From Ideonella livida (lineage in GTDB: Bacteria; Pseudomonadota; Gammaproteobacteria; Burkholderiales; Burkholderiaceae_C): 64,000 nucleotides of DNA. A program made the position numbers and the translations under genes. The DNA lies in contig NZ_JAAGOH010000006.1 in the NCBI RefSeq assembly GCF_010499455.1, positions 1 to 64,000 on the forward strand, in the 5' to 3' direction. Below the pieces are notes generated by a model. It saw only the letters and a list, made by a program, of their open reading frames with translations. It had not been told where the DNA came from and searched no databases. Shown in pieces: positions 8,636 to 19,265 of this stretch (positions are counted from its first letter, which is position 1; the number at the start of each line of letters is the position of its first letter).

Positions 8636-10062
8636 CCGAACCCCAAGACGCGCCCATCCCTGCGGCCTCAGACATGGCGAGCGACTTCGCCCGTCTGCCC
8701 CTGCCACCCGCCCAGCTGGCCAACCTGCAGGCCCTGGGTTACGAGCGCATGACGCCCATCCAAGCCGCCAGCCTGCCGCTGAGCCTGGCCGGGCACGACC
8801 TGATCGCCCAGGCCAAGACCGGCAGCGGCAAGACCGCCGCTTTTGGCCTGCCGCTGCTGGCCCGCCTGGAGGTGCGGCGCTTTGCCGTGCAGGCCCTGGT
8901 GCTGTGCCCCACCCGCGAGCTGGCCGACCAGGTGGCCGGCGAGCTGCGCCGCCTGGCCCGCGCTGAAGACAATGTGAAGGTGCTGACGCTGTGTGGCGGC
9001 AGCCCCATCCAGCCGCAGCTGGCCAGCCTGGCGCATGGCGCCCACCTCGTGGTGGGTACCCCCGGCCGCGTGCTGGACCACCTCAGCCGCGGCAGCCTGG
9101 ACCTGGGCGCCCTGAACACCCTGGTGCTGGACGAGGCCGACCGCATGCTCGACATGGGCTTTGCCGACGACATCAAAGAGGTGCTGCGCCACTGCCCCGC
9201 GCAGCGCCAAACCCTGCTGTTCTCGGCCACCTACCCCGAAGGTGTGCAGGCCCTGGCCACGCGCTTCATGCGCCAGCCCAAGACCGTCACCCTCTCAGAG
9301 AAGACCCCCACCGGCGCGCACGCCCAGATCCGCCAGGTCTTCATTGAGGTGGCCGAGACCGAGCGCCTGCACGCGGTGGGCCTGCTGCTCAAGCACCACC
9401 GCCCGGTCAGCACCCTGGCTTTCTGCAACACCAAGCAGCAGTGCCGTGACCTGGTGGCCGTGCTGCAGGCCCAGGGCATGGCCGCGCTGGAGCTGCACGG
9501 CGACCTGGACCAGCGCGACCGTGACCAGGTGCTGGTGCGCTTTGCCAACCGCAGTTGCAGCGTGCTGGTGGCCACCGATGTGGCCGCCCGTGGCCTGGAC
9601 ATCGCCCAGCTGGAGGCGGTGATTAATGTGGACATCAGCCCCGAGGTGGAGGTGCACACCCACCGCATCGGCCGCACCGGCCGCGCCGGGCAGACCGGCC
9701 TGGCCGTGAGCTTGGCCAGCCTGGACGAAATGGGCCGCGTGGGCCGCATCGAGCACGCCCAGGGCTGGGCCTTCGAGTGGCAGCCGCTGGCCGAGCTGCA
9801 AGCCGCTGACAACGCCGCCCCGCTGCAGCCGCCGATGGTGACGCTGCAGATCCTGGGTGGCCGCAAAGAAAAAATCCGCCCCGGCGACCTGCTGGGCGCG
9901 CTGACCAAGGACCTGGGCTTCCCGGGCGACCAGATCGGCAAGATCAGCATCAACGACTTCAGCAGCTACGTGGCCGTGGCCCGCGAGATCGCGCCCCAGG
10001 CCCTGGCCGGGCTGAGCCGGGGCAAGGTCAAGGGCCGCTCGGTGAAAGTGCGGGCGCTCTGA
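8632..10062 (+). CDS. dbpA: ATP-dependent RNA helicase DbpA
   Basis: A DEAD-box helicase that acts in large ribosomal subunit assembly. The 476 residues show a Q-motif ending at Gln44, Walker A AKTGSGKT (61-68), DEAD box VLDEADRMLDMGF, the SAT motif FSATYP, and HRIGRTGRAG in the second RecA domain. The last 75 residues (from about 400, PPMVTLQILGGRKEKIRPGDLLGAL) match the C-terminal RNA-binding domain that in DbpA recognises hairpin 92 of 23S rRNA, which separates it from RhlE/RhlB. It starts inside the stop of the LysR gene and is followed two bases later by the YciH gene. Confidence 0.93.
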   Translation: MTEPQDAPIPAASDMASDFARLPLPPAQLANLQALGYERMTPIQAASLPLSLAGHDLIAQAKTGSGKTAAFGLPLLARLEVRRFAVQALVLCPTRELADQVAGELRRLARAEDNVKVLTLCGGSPIQPQLASLAHGAHLVVGTPGRVLDHLSRGSLDLGALNTLVLDEADRMLDMGFADDIKEVLRHCPAQRQTLLFSATYPEGVQALATRFMRQPKTVTLSEKTPTGAHAQIRQVFIEVAETERLHAVGLLLKHHRPVSTLAFCNTKQQCRDLVAVLQAQGMAALELHGDLDQRDRDQVLVRFANRSCSVLVATDVAARGLDIAQLEAVINVDISPEVEVHTHRIGRTGRAGQTGLAVSLASLDEMGRVGRIEHAQGWAFEWQPLAELQAADNAAPLQPPMVTLQILGGRKEKIRPGDLLGALTKDLGFPGDQIGKISINDFSSYVAVAREIAPQALAGLSRGKVKGRSVKVRAL

Positions 10063-10064
10063 GC

Positions 10065-10469
10065 ATGTCCCGCGCCCCTCGCCCCAAGAGCGTCTCGGGC
10101 CTGAGCGGCCTGTCTTCGCTGGTGTACTCCACCGACAGCGGGCGTCTGTGCCCCGGCTGTGGACAAGCCCAGGCCCAGTGCGCCTGCGCCGCCCAGCAGG
10201 CCGAGGCCGCACTGGCTGCCCGCCGCGCCGCGGGTGTGGTCAAGGTGCAGCGCAGCAGCAAGGGCCGGGGCGGCAAGACCGTGAGCACCGTCAGCGGCGT
10301 GCCGCTGGACGAGGCCGGCCTGCAGGCCCTGGCCAAAACCCTCAAGGCCGCTTGCGGCACCGGCGGCACCGTCAAAGACGGCGTGATCGAGATCCAGGGC
10401 GACCATGTGGCCCAGCTCCTCACCCTGCTGGACGGGCGTGGCTGGACAGTGAAGCGCGCTGGCGGCTGA
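10065..10469 (+). CDS. yciH: Translation initiation factor SUI1/YciH family protein
   Basis: A 134-residue homologue of eukaryotic eIF1 (SUI1). The SUI1 fold is seen from about residue 60 (VVKVQRSSKGRGGKTVSTV) to the end, including CGTGGTVKDGVIEIQGDH, the conserved core. The N-terminal part has VYSTDSGRLCPGCG and a later CAC, so three or four cysteines that might bind zinc. It lies two bases after dbpA, so the pair is almost certainly co-transcribed and both act on ribosomes. The exact role of YciH in bacteria is not settled; translation repression under stress has been proposed. Confidence 0.9.
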   Translation: MSRAPRPKSVSGLSGLSSLVYSTDSGRLCPGCGQAQAQCACAAQQAEAALAARRAAGVVKVQRSSKGRGGKTVSTVSGVPLDEAGLQALAKTLKAACGTGGTVKDGVIEIQGDHVAQLLTLLDGRGWTVKRAGG

Positions 10470-10605
10470 GCGCCCTGCGGCTTGGTCCGCTCGCGGCACT
10501 GCGGCCTTGTCCGCTTGCAGCACCACGGGCCCACCCGCTTGCCCTCGCAGCACCCCGGCCGCTACGCTGGGGCTCCTTTGGCAACGCAAGCAGGAGCCCT
10601 GGCCC

Positions 10606-11241
10606 ATGCAGCACATCCTCGTCTACGGCGATTCCTTGTCCTGGGGCATCGTGCCCGGCACCCGCCAGCGCCTGCCCTTTGACCAGCGCTGGCCCGGCGT
10701 CATGGAAGGCGCGCTGCACACCCTGGGCCGCCGCGTGCGTGTGGCTGAAGACTGCATCAACGGCCGCCGCACCGTCTATGACGACCCGTACAAGCCCGGC
10801 CGGCGCGGCATCGACGGCCTGGCCCAGCGCATTGAGGCGCAATCGCCGCTGGCGCTGGTGGTGCTGATGCTGGGCACCAACGATTTCCAGTCCATGCACC
10901 CGCATACCGCCTGGCATGCGGCGGCGGGCGTGGCCGCGCTGGTGGGGGCCATCCGCACGGCCCCCATCGAGCCCGGCATGCCGGTGCCGCCCATCCTGGT
11001 GGTGGCGCCGCCGCCCATCGGCACACCGGCCGGGGCCATCGCGCCCAAGTTTGCCGGCGGGCAGCACAAGTGCGTGGGCTTGCCTGCGCTGCTGCAGGCG
11101 CAATGCGCCGAGCTGGGCTGCGCCTTCTTTGACGCCGGCCAGGTGGTCAGCAGCAGCCCCACCGATGGCGTGCACCTGGATGCCCCCGAGCACCACCGCC
11201 TGGGCCTGGCCCTGGCGGAAGTGGTGCGCACGCTGATCTAG
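10606..11241 (+). CDS. SGNH-family arylesterase/acyltransferase (MsAcT-like)
   Basis: A 211-residue serine hydrolase. The four SGNH blocks are visible: block I GDSLSWG near the N-terminus with the catalytic Ser, block III LGTND, block V DGVHL with the catalytic Asp and His. The overall pattern, with FDQRWPGV after block I, the VAPPPI strand and the FFDAGQVVS segment, matches the octameric arylesterase/perhydrolase group typified by Mycobacterium smegmatis AcT. No signal peptide, so cytoplasmic. ATG at 10606 has an AGGAG ribosome-binding site; upstream in-frame sequence is rejected. The preceding 136 bases hold no gene. It converges on the sulfate-binding protein gene. Confidence 0.86.
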   Translation: MQHILVYGDSLSWGIVPGTRQRLPFDQRWPGVMEGALHTLGRRVRVAEDCINGRRTVYDDPYKPGRRGIDGLAQRIEAQSPLALVVLMLGTNDFQSMHPHTAWHAAAGVAALVGAIRTAPIEPGMPVPPILVVAPPPIGTPAGAIAPKFAGGQHKCVGLPALLQAQCAELGCAFFDAGQVVSSSPTDGVHLDAPEHHRLGLALAEVVRTLI

Positions 11242-11258
11242 GCGGGCCGCGGCCGGGT

Positions 11259-12296
11259 TCAGCGCTTGGTGTAGATCTGGTCGAACAGGCCGCCGTCGGC
11301 AAAGTGCGTCTTCTGCGCCTTGGCCCAGCCACCAAAGCTGTCATCGATGGTGAACAGCTTGATCTTCGGGAAGAACTTGTCGTACTGCGCGGCCACCTTG
11401 GGGTCGATCGGGCGGTAGTAGTTCTCGGCGGCGATCTTCTGGCCTTCGGGGCTGTAGAGGTGCTCCAGATAGGCCTGCGCCACGGCGCGGGTGCCCTTTT
11501 TGTCCACCACCTTGTCCACCAGCGCCACCGGCGGCTCGGCCAGGATGCTGACCGAGGGCACCACGATCTCGAACTTGTCCGGCCCCAGCTCCTTGACCGC
11601 CAGGAAGGCCTCGTTCTCCCAGGAGATCAGCACATCGCCCATGCCGCGCTCCACAAAGGTGGTGGTGGCGCCGCGGGCGCCGGAGTCCAGCACCGGCACG
11701 TTTTTGAACAAGGCGGTGACGAAAGCCTGGGCCTTGGCCTCGCTGCCGCCCGGCGCCTTCAGCGCGTAGCCCCAGGCCGCCAGGTAGTTCCAGCGCGCCC
11801 CCCCGGAGGTCTTGGGGTTGGGGGTGATGACGGCCACACCGGGCTTGACCAGGTCCGGCCAGTCCTTGATGGCCTTGGGGTTGCCCTTGCGCACCAGGAA
11901 CACGATGGTCGAGGTGTAGGGGCTGCTGTTGTGCGGCAGGCGCTTTTGCCAGTCCGCCGGGATCAGCTTGGCTTTCTGGCCCAGCTCGTCAATGTCATAG
12001 GCCAGGGCCAGCGTCACCACGTCGGCGTCCAGGCCGTCAATGACCGAGCGCGCCTGCTTGCCCGAGCCCCCGTGGCTTTGCTTGACGGTGACTTTGTCGC
12101 CCGTCTTGGCCTGCCAGTGGGCAGCAAACGACTTGTTGAAGTCCTGGTACAGCTCGCGGGTGGGGTCGTAGCTGACGTTGAGCAGCGTCACGTCCTTGGC
12201 CTGAGCGGCGCTGGACACCCCCAGCAGGCCGGCCAACAACAAGGCGGCAGCACCGCGCAGGGCGCGATGGCGTGTCAGAAGGTGGGGCATGGTCAT
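11259..12296 (-). CDS. sbp: Periplasmic sulfate-binding protein Sbp
   Basis: Delivers sulfate to the CysTWA transporter. The 345-residue precursor has a Sec signal peptide (1-33, ending SSAAQA) and the family's hallmark sequences: [55 protein letters not shown] and [13 protein letters not shown] at 12296 has an AGGAAC ribosome-binding site; a longer upstream reading frame is not used. A second, diverged copy lies 142 bases upstream on the same strand. The rest of the transporter is 6 kb further along the same strand, beyond an inserted block of unrelated genes. Confidence 0.95.
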   Translation of the reverse strand: MTMPHLLTRHRALRGAAALLLAGLLGVSSAAQAKDVTLLNVSYDPTRELYQDFNKSFAAHWQAKTGDKVTVKQSHGGSGKQARSVIDGLDADVVTLALAYDIDELGQKAKLIPADWQKRLPHNSSPYTSTIVFLVRKGNPKAIKDWPDLVKPGVAVITPNPKTSGGARWNYLAAWGYALKAPGGSEAKAQAFVTALFKNVPVLDSGARGATTTFVERGMGDVLISWENEAFLAVKELGPDKFEIVVPSVSILAEPPVALVDKVVDKKGTRAVAQAYLEHLYSPEGQKIAAENYYRPIDPKVAAQYDKFFPKIKLFTIDDSFGGWAKAQKTHFADGGLFDQIYTKR

Positions 12297-12438
12297 GTGT
12301 TCCTGAGGTGTGGGGCGAAGGCTGGACGACGTAGGCCCATTCTGGAAATCCTGGGGCCCGCGGCGCAACGAAGGCTTGTGGTGATGCTCATGCGGTTTGC
12401 GCATGTGGCGCCCCGGGCCGCAGCGCCCGAGTGACGGC

Positions 12439-13557
12439 TCAGAGCGCAGAAGGGCACAACATGCGCTGCCACTGCGCGTTGGCGGCATAGATCTGGTCGA
12501 AGAGGCCGTCCTCGCTGAAGTGCACCTTCTGGGCCTGACGCCAGCTGCCAAAGACCGCCGGCAAGTCGTGGAGCCGGACGCCAGGAAAGCGCGAGGCATA
12601 TCGCGACGCCATCGCCGGCATCACCGGCCGGTAGAAGTTCTCGGCCACGATGCGCTGGCCCTCGTCGCTGTAGAGGTGCTCCAGATACGCCTGGGCCACG
12701 GCCCGGGTGCCACGGCGGTCCACCACCGCGTCCACCACGGCCACCGGCGGCTCGGCACGGATGCTGGACGACGGCACCACCACCTCAAAACGCCCCCGGG
12801 CACTGCGGTTCACGGCCAGCAGCGCCTCGTTCTCCCAGGCCAGCAGCACATCGCCGATGCCACGCTCAATGAAGGTCAGGGTCGAACCCCGGGCGCCTGT
12901 ATCCATCACCGGCACGTTGCGCAGCAGCGCCGCCAGATAGGCCTTGGCGCCGGCCTCATTGCCGCCCGGCCGTCGCAGCGCGTGGGCCCAGGCCGCCAGG
13001 TAGTTCCAGCGGGCCCCGCCAGAACTCTTGGGGTTGGGGGTGATCACCTGCACACCGGGCTTGGCGAGGTCCTCCCAGTCCCGGATGCCCCGGGGGTTGC
13101 CCAGGCGCACCAGGAAGACGATGGTCGAGTAGTAAGGCGTGCTGCGGTGGGGCAGGCGGCCCTGCCAGTCCAGCGGCAGCAGGCGGGCGCGCTCGGCGAT
13201 TTGGTCAATATCGGCCGAGAGTGCCAACGTGACCACATCCGCCTCGCGCCCCTCCACCACCGCGCGGGACTGGCGCCCCGAGCCCCCGTGCGACTGCTGC
13301 ACCGTGACGCGGTCGCCGGTGCGGGCGCGCCAGTGCTCAGCAAAGGCCGCGTTGTATTGCTGGTACAGCTCGCGCGTGGGGTCGTAGGAAACGTTGAGCA
13401 GGCTGATCTCGCGGCCGGCCGCCCGGCTGACGCCGCAGGCAGCCCCGCCAACGGCCGCCGCCAGCCAACGCCGGCGCGCAAGATCGGTTCGGCGGGCCTC
13501 GTGTCGCGGCACGGCTGCCGGGGCAGGCCGCGCCGTGGGGTGGTCAGAGCGTGGCAA
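12439..13557 (-). CDS. Second sulfate-binding protein paralogue with Tat-like signal
   Basis: A 372-residue paralogue of the adjacent Sbp. It keeps [43 protein letters not shown] and ENFYRPV, so sulfate, thiosulfate or a related oxyanion is the expected ligand. Its N-terminus differs: a 26-residue polar leader and then [16 protein letters not shown], which fits a twin-arginine export signal rather than the Sec signal of its neighbour. The annotated start is TTG with a GAGGTG site four bases upstream, overlapping the end of the molbindin gene; an in-frame GTG 15 codons later is an alternative. It also carries a C-terminal extension ending in QRMLCPSAL. Confidence 0.88.
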   Translation of the reverse strand: MPRSDHPTARPAPAAVPRHEARRTDLARRRWLAAAVGGAACGVSRAAGREISLLNVSYDPTRELYQQYNAAFAEHWRARTGDRVTVQQSHGGSGRQSRAVVEGREADVVTLALSADIDQIAERARLLPLDWQGRLPHRSTPYYSTIVFLVRLGNPRGIRDWEDLAKPGVQVITPNPKSSGGARWNYLAAWAHALRRPGGNEAGAKAYLAALLRNVPVMDTGARGSTLTFIERGIGDVLLAWENEALLAVNRSARGRFEVVVPSSSIRAEPPVAVVDAVVDRRGTRAVAQAYLEHLYSDEGQRIVAENFYRPVMPAMASRYASRFPGVRLHDLPAVFGSWRQAQKVHFSEDGLFDQIYAANAQWQRMLCPSAL

Positions 13558-13762
13558 TCGACACCTCGGTGGACTTGACCAGGGCCACCACGTCGCGCCC
13601 CACGCGCAGGCCCAGCTCGTGCACCGAGCGGGTGGTGATCACGGCCGTGACCTGCAGCCCGGAGGGCAGGAGCACGTCCACCTCCGAGACCACGGGGCCT
13701 TCAATGATTTCCTGGATGCGACCTTGAAACTGGTTGCGTGCGTTGACGGCAAGAAGACCCAT
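13544..13762 (-). CDS. Molbindin (single TOBE/Mop-domain molybdate-binding protein)
   Basis: A 72-residue protein consisting of one Mop/TOBE domain: SARNQFQGRI-type start (here NARNQFQGRIQEI), then VSEVDVLLPSGLQVTAVIT and a final [17 protein letters not shown]. Such molbindins oligomerise and hold molybdate or other oxyanions in the cytoplasm. ATG 13762 has a strong AGGAGA site. It overlaps the start of the second sulfate-binding protein gene by 14 bases, so the two are co-translated. Its place in a sulfate cluster fits the chemical similarity of molybdate and sulfate; CysB-type sulfate systems can carry molybdate. Confidence 0.9.
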   Translation of the reverse strand: MGLLAVNARNQFQGRIQEIIEGPVVSEVDVLLPSGLQVTAVITTRSVHELGLRVGRDVVALVKSTEVSIATL

Positions 13763-13814
13763 GGCAATTTCTCCTGTGGAGGGGGTGGGGAAGATCGGGA
13801 AAGGGGCAAGGCGC

Positions 13815-14093
13815 TCAGCATGAAAGGCGGAAGCCCAGCGCCTCATCGGGGCGCTGGCGGGGCACGCAGGGCGGCACCGACACCTCCAGCAGCAGCTCCT
13901 GCCCGAAGGCATCACGCACCCGGGCGCTGCCGTGGGTGAGCAGTTGCCGGGCCAGCTCCTCGGGCGGGATGCGGCAACCCAGCACCCTCAGCTGGGCGGT
14001 AAGCCGGCTCAGCACGACGCTGTCGCGCCGCTCCAGCGATTGGCGCAGGGCCTGGCCGGTGGTGGGCAGTCGGAGGTGGGGCGTGGGGAACAT
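13815..14093 (-). CDS. Small hypothetical protein at the head of the molbindin-sbp cluster
   Basis: A 92-residue protein I do not recognise. The start ATG at 14093 is preceded at good distance by CCAGGAG, a strong ribosome-binding site, which is the main reason to accept it. The sequence is mainly helical in appearance (QALRQSLERRDSVVLSRLTAQLRVLG, then PPEELARQLL) with a Cys in each half and a final Cys; no signal peptide or membrane helix. It lies 52 bases before the molbindin gene on the same strand and divergent from the cysB-type gene, so it would be first in a CysB-controlled operon. Function unknown. Confidence 0.55.
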   Translation of the reverse strand: MFPTPHLRLPTTGQALRQSLERRDSVVLSRLTAQLRVLGCRIPPEELARQLLTHGSARVRDAFGQELLLEVSVPPCVPRQRPDEALGFRLSC

Positions 14094-14326
14094 GTGGCGG
14101 CTCCTGGTGCAGCGGGGCGGTGTGCGCCGCTGGGATGACGGGCATCGTCGGGCCGCCGCAGCGCCAACGGAAGGAACAAGACCGTCTGAGCTTGTGCGCC
14201 GAGCGCCTTATGCGCCGGGCGCCTTTGCATGTGCGTTTTGCGGCGTTGGCAAGGTGGCCGCCGGATCCACAGAATGTGGCCCTCCGACCCTGAATGCCTG
14301 CGGCCCCGCCGTGGACCGCCCCCACC

Positions 14327-15271
14327 ATGAACTTCCAGCAACTGCGCGCCGTGCGCGAGGCCGTGCGCCGAGACTTCAACCTGACGGAGGTCGCCCTGGC
14401 CCTGCACACCTCACAGCCCGGGGTGAGCCGCCAGATCCGCGAGCTGGAGGAGGAGCTGGGGCTGGAGCTCTTCATCCGCTCGGGCAAGCGCCTGACCGGC
14501 CTGACCGCCGGCGGGCAGCGGGTGGTGCCCTGGGTGGAGCGCCTGCTGCTGGACGCCGAGAACCTGCACCGCGCCGGGCAGGACTTCCTGCATGGCGACA
14601 GCGGCACGTTGAGCATTGCGGCCACCCACTCGCAGGCGCGCTACGCCCTGCCCTCGGCGGTGCATGACTTCCGCACCACCCATCCCCAGGTGCAGTTCCA
14701 GCTGCACCAGGGCTCGCCGGTGCAGGTGGCGCAGATGCTGCTGAGCGGGGAAGCCGACATCGGCATCGCCTCGCACGAGCTGGCCGAGCATCCCGACCTG
14801 GTGGCCCTGCCCTGCTACCGCTGGACACACTCGGTGGTGGTGCCGCCAGGCCATGCGCTGCTGAACGCCCCACTCACGCTGGAGCGCCTGGCCGCACATC
14901 CGCTGATCACCTACGAGCAGGGCTACACCGGCCGCAGCAGCATCGACACGGCCTTTCGCCGCGCCGGGTTGCACCCGCAGGTGACGCTGACCGCCATGGA
15001 TGCCGACGTCATCAAGACCTACGTGGGCCTGGGCCTGGGCGTGGGCCTCATCGCGGCCATCGCCTTTGACGAGGCCCGCGACGCCCCACTGCAGGCCCTG
15101 GACGCGCGCCAGCTCTTCCCCATCAACACCACCAGCGTGGCGGTGCGCCGTGGCGGCCTGCTGCGGGCCTTCGGTTACGACTTCATCCAGACCTTTGCCC
15201 CGCATCTGGACCGTGCGGCGGTCGAGACGGCACAGGCCGCACCGGCCAGCGTGGCGCAAGCCCCGCTCTGA
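14327..15271 (+). CDS. cysB: CysB-type LysR regulator of sulfur assimilation
   Basis: A 314-residue LysR regulator of the CysB/Cbl branch, which activates sulfate uptake and reduction when N- or O-acetylserine signals sulfur shortage. It starts MNFQQLRAVREAVRRDFNLTE with recognition helix TSQPGVSRQIRELEEELG, and keeps ATHSQARYALP, ALPCYRWTHSVVVPPGH and YVGLGLGVGLIAAIAF, all diagnostic of CysB. Length matches CysB (about 313-324). ATG 14327 is chosen over an in-frame ATG 11 codons upstream. It is divergent from the small protein/molbindin/sbp genes across 233 bases, the likely control region. It is followed by dnaN. Confidence 0.93.
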   Translation: MNFQQLRAVREAVRRDFNLTEVALALHTSQPGVSRQIRELEEELGLELFIRSGKRLTGLTAGGQRVVPWVERLLLDAENLHRAGQDFLHGDSGTLSIAATHSQARYALPSAVHDFRTTHPQVQFQLHQGSPVQVAQMLLSGEADIGIASHELAEHPDLVALPCYRWTHSVVVPPGHALLNAPLTLERLAAHPLITYEQGYTGRSSIDTAFRRAGLHPQVTLTAMDADVIKTYVGLGLGVGLIAAIAFDEARDAPLQALDARQLFPINTTSVAVRRGGLLRAFGYDFIQTFAPHLDRAAVETAQAAPASVAQAPL

Positions 15272-15396
15272 GGCGCCGTTTGCCCACACGGGCGCCGGCC
15301 GTGGCCCCCTTTTTCAGCGAAAATGCACGATTGGGCACGCGGGCCCGTCCCTTGGGGCCGCGGCGTGGACCCTGCACTCCAGCGAAAGAGGAAGAC

Positions 15397-16515
15397 ATGA
15401 TTGTTCTCAAGGCCGCGCAACAACAACTGCTGGGCGCTTTGCAGGCCGTCTCCGGCATCGTCGAGCGGCGTCACACCCTGCCCATCCTGGCCAATGTGCT
15501 GGTGCGCAAGACCGGCGAGAACATCGAGCTGACCACCTCCGATCTGGAGATCCAGGTACGCACCACGGCCACCCTGGGCGGTGACGCCGGCAGCTTTGCC
15601 ACCACGGTGGGCGCCCGCAAGCTCATCGACATCCTGCGCACCCTGCCGGCGGACCAGACGGTCTCGCTGTCGGCCAGCGGCGCCAAGCTCACGCTGCAGG
15701 GCGGCAAGAGCCGCTTCACCCTGCAGAGCCTGCCGGCCGACGACTTCCCCCTGGTCAACGAGGCCGCCGACTTCGGTCCCGCTTTCAGCGTGCCGCAGAA
15801 GACGCTCAAGGGCCTGATCGACCAGGTGCACTTCGCCATGGCGGTGCACGACATCCGCTACTACCTCAACGGCATCCTGTTCGTGGCCGAGGGCAAGACC
15901 CTGACCCTGGTGGCCACCGACGGCAGCCGACTGGCCCTGGCGCAGGCCCAGCTGGCCTCCGACATCCCCAAGCAGGAGGTCATCCTGCCGCGCAAGACGG
16001 TGCTGGAGCTGATGCGCCTGCTCAAGGACGGCAAGGACGGCGCCGAGGAGGCCATCGAGCTGCGTTTTGCGCCCAACCAGGCCAAGTTCACCTTCTCGGG
16101 CCTGGAGTTCGTGACCAAGCTGGTCGAGGGCAAGTACCCCGACTACAACCGCGTCATCCCGCGCAACCACAAGAACATCATCGTCACCGGCCGGGCGCCG
16201 CTGCTGGCCAGCCTGCAGCGCGCCGCCATCCTGACCAGCGAGAAGTTCAAGGGCGTGCGCCTGTCCATCGAGCCGGGCGTGCTCAAGATCGCCTCCAGCA
16301 ACGCCGAGCAGGAAGAGGCCAAGGAAGAGCTGGAGATCGACTACGACGGCCCCACCATCGACGTCGGCTTCAACGTCACCTACCTGATGGACGCGCTGTC
16401 CAACATCAGTGCCGAGATGGTGCGACTGGAAATGCACGACGGCAGCTCCGCCGCCCTGATCACCGTGCCGGAGCAGGAAGGCTTCAAGTACGTGGTCATG
16501 CCCATGCGGATCTGA
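15397..16515 (+). CDS. dnaN: DNA polymerase III beta sliding clamp
   Basis: The ring-shaped clamp that tethers polymerase III to DNA. 372 residues (E. coli 366) with three clamp domains; recognisable parts are the start MIVLKAAQQQLLGALQAVSGIVERRHTLPIL, FPLVNEAADF at the end of domain 1, VATDGSRLALA in domain 2 and the C-terminal YVVMPMRI hydrophobic pocket that binds partner proteins. ATG 15397 follows AAGAGGAAG. It is separated from dnaA by 14 kb, whereas the two are adjacent in most bacteria, and is followed by gyrB, as expected. Confidence 0.98.
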   Translation: MIVLKAAQQQLLGALQAVSGIVERRHTLPILANVLVRKTGENIELTTSDLEIQVRTTATLGGDAGSFATTVGARKLIDILRTLPADQTVSLSASGAKLTLQGGKSRFTLQSLPADDFPLVNEAADFGPAFSVPQKTLKGLIDQVHFAMAVHDIRYYLNGILFVAEGKTLTLVATDGSRLALAQAQLASDIPKQEVILPRKTVLELMRLLKDGKDGAEEAIELRFAPNQAKFTFSGLEFVTKLVEGKYPDYNRVIPRNHKNIIVTGRAPLLASLQRAAILTSEKFKGVRLSIEPGVLKIASSNAEQEEAKEELEIDYDGPTIDVGFNVTYLMDALSNISAEMVRLEMHDGSSAALITVPEQEGFKYVVMPMRI

Positions 16516-16532
16516 GGCTGCCTTGCGCCTGA

Positions 16533-19211
<2,679 letters not shown>

Positions 19212-19265
19212 CGCGTGGCGCAGGCCCCCATCCGGGCCCGTCGCCGCAGCCCCACCCGCCCCACC

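Noticed and set aside
12439-13557. Second Sbp copy as the molybdate-binding protein ModA
   Set aside because: It keeps the long sulfate-binding-protein signatures ([24 protein letters not shown]) and lacks the shorter ModA pattern.
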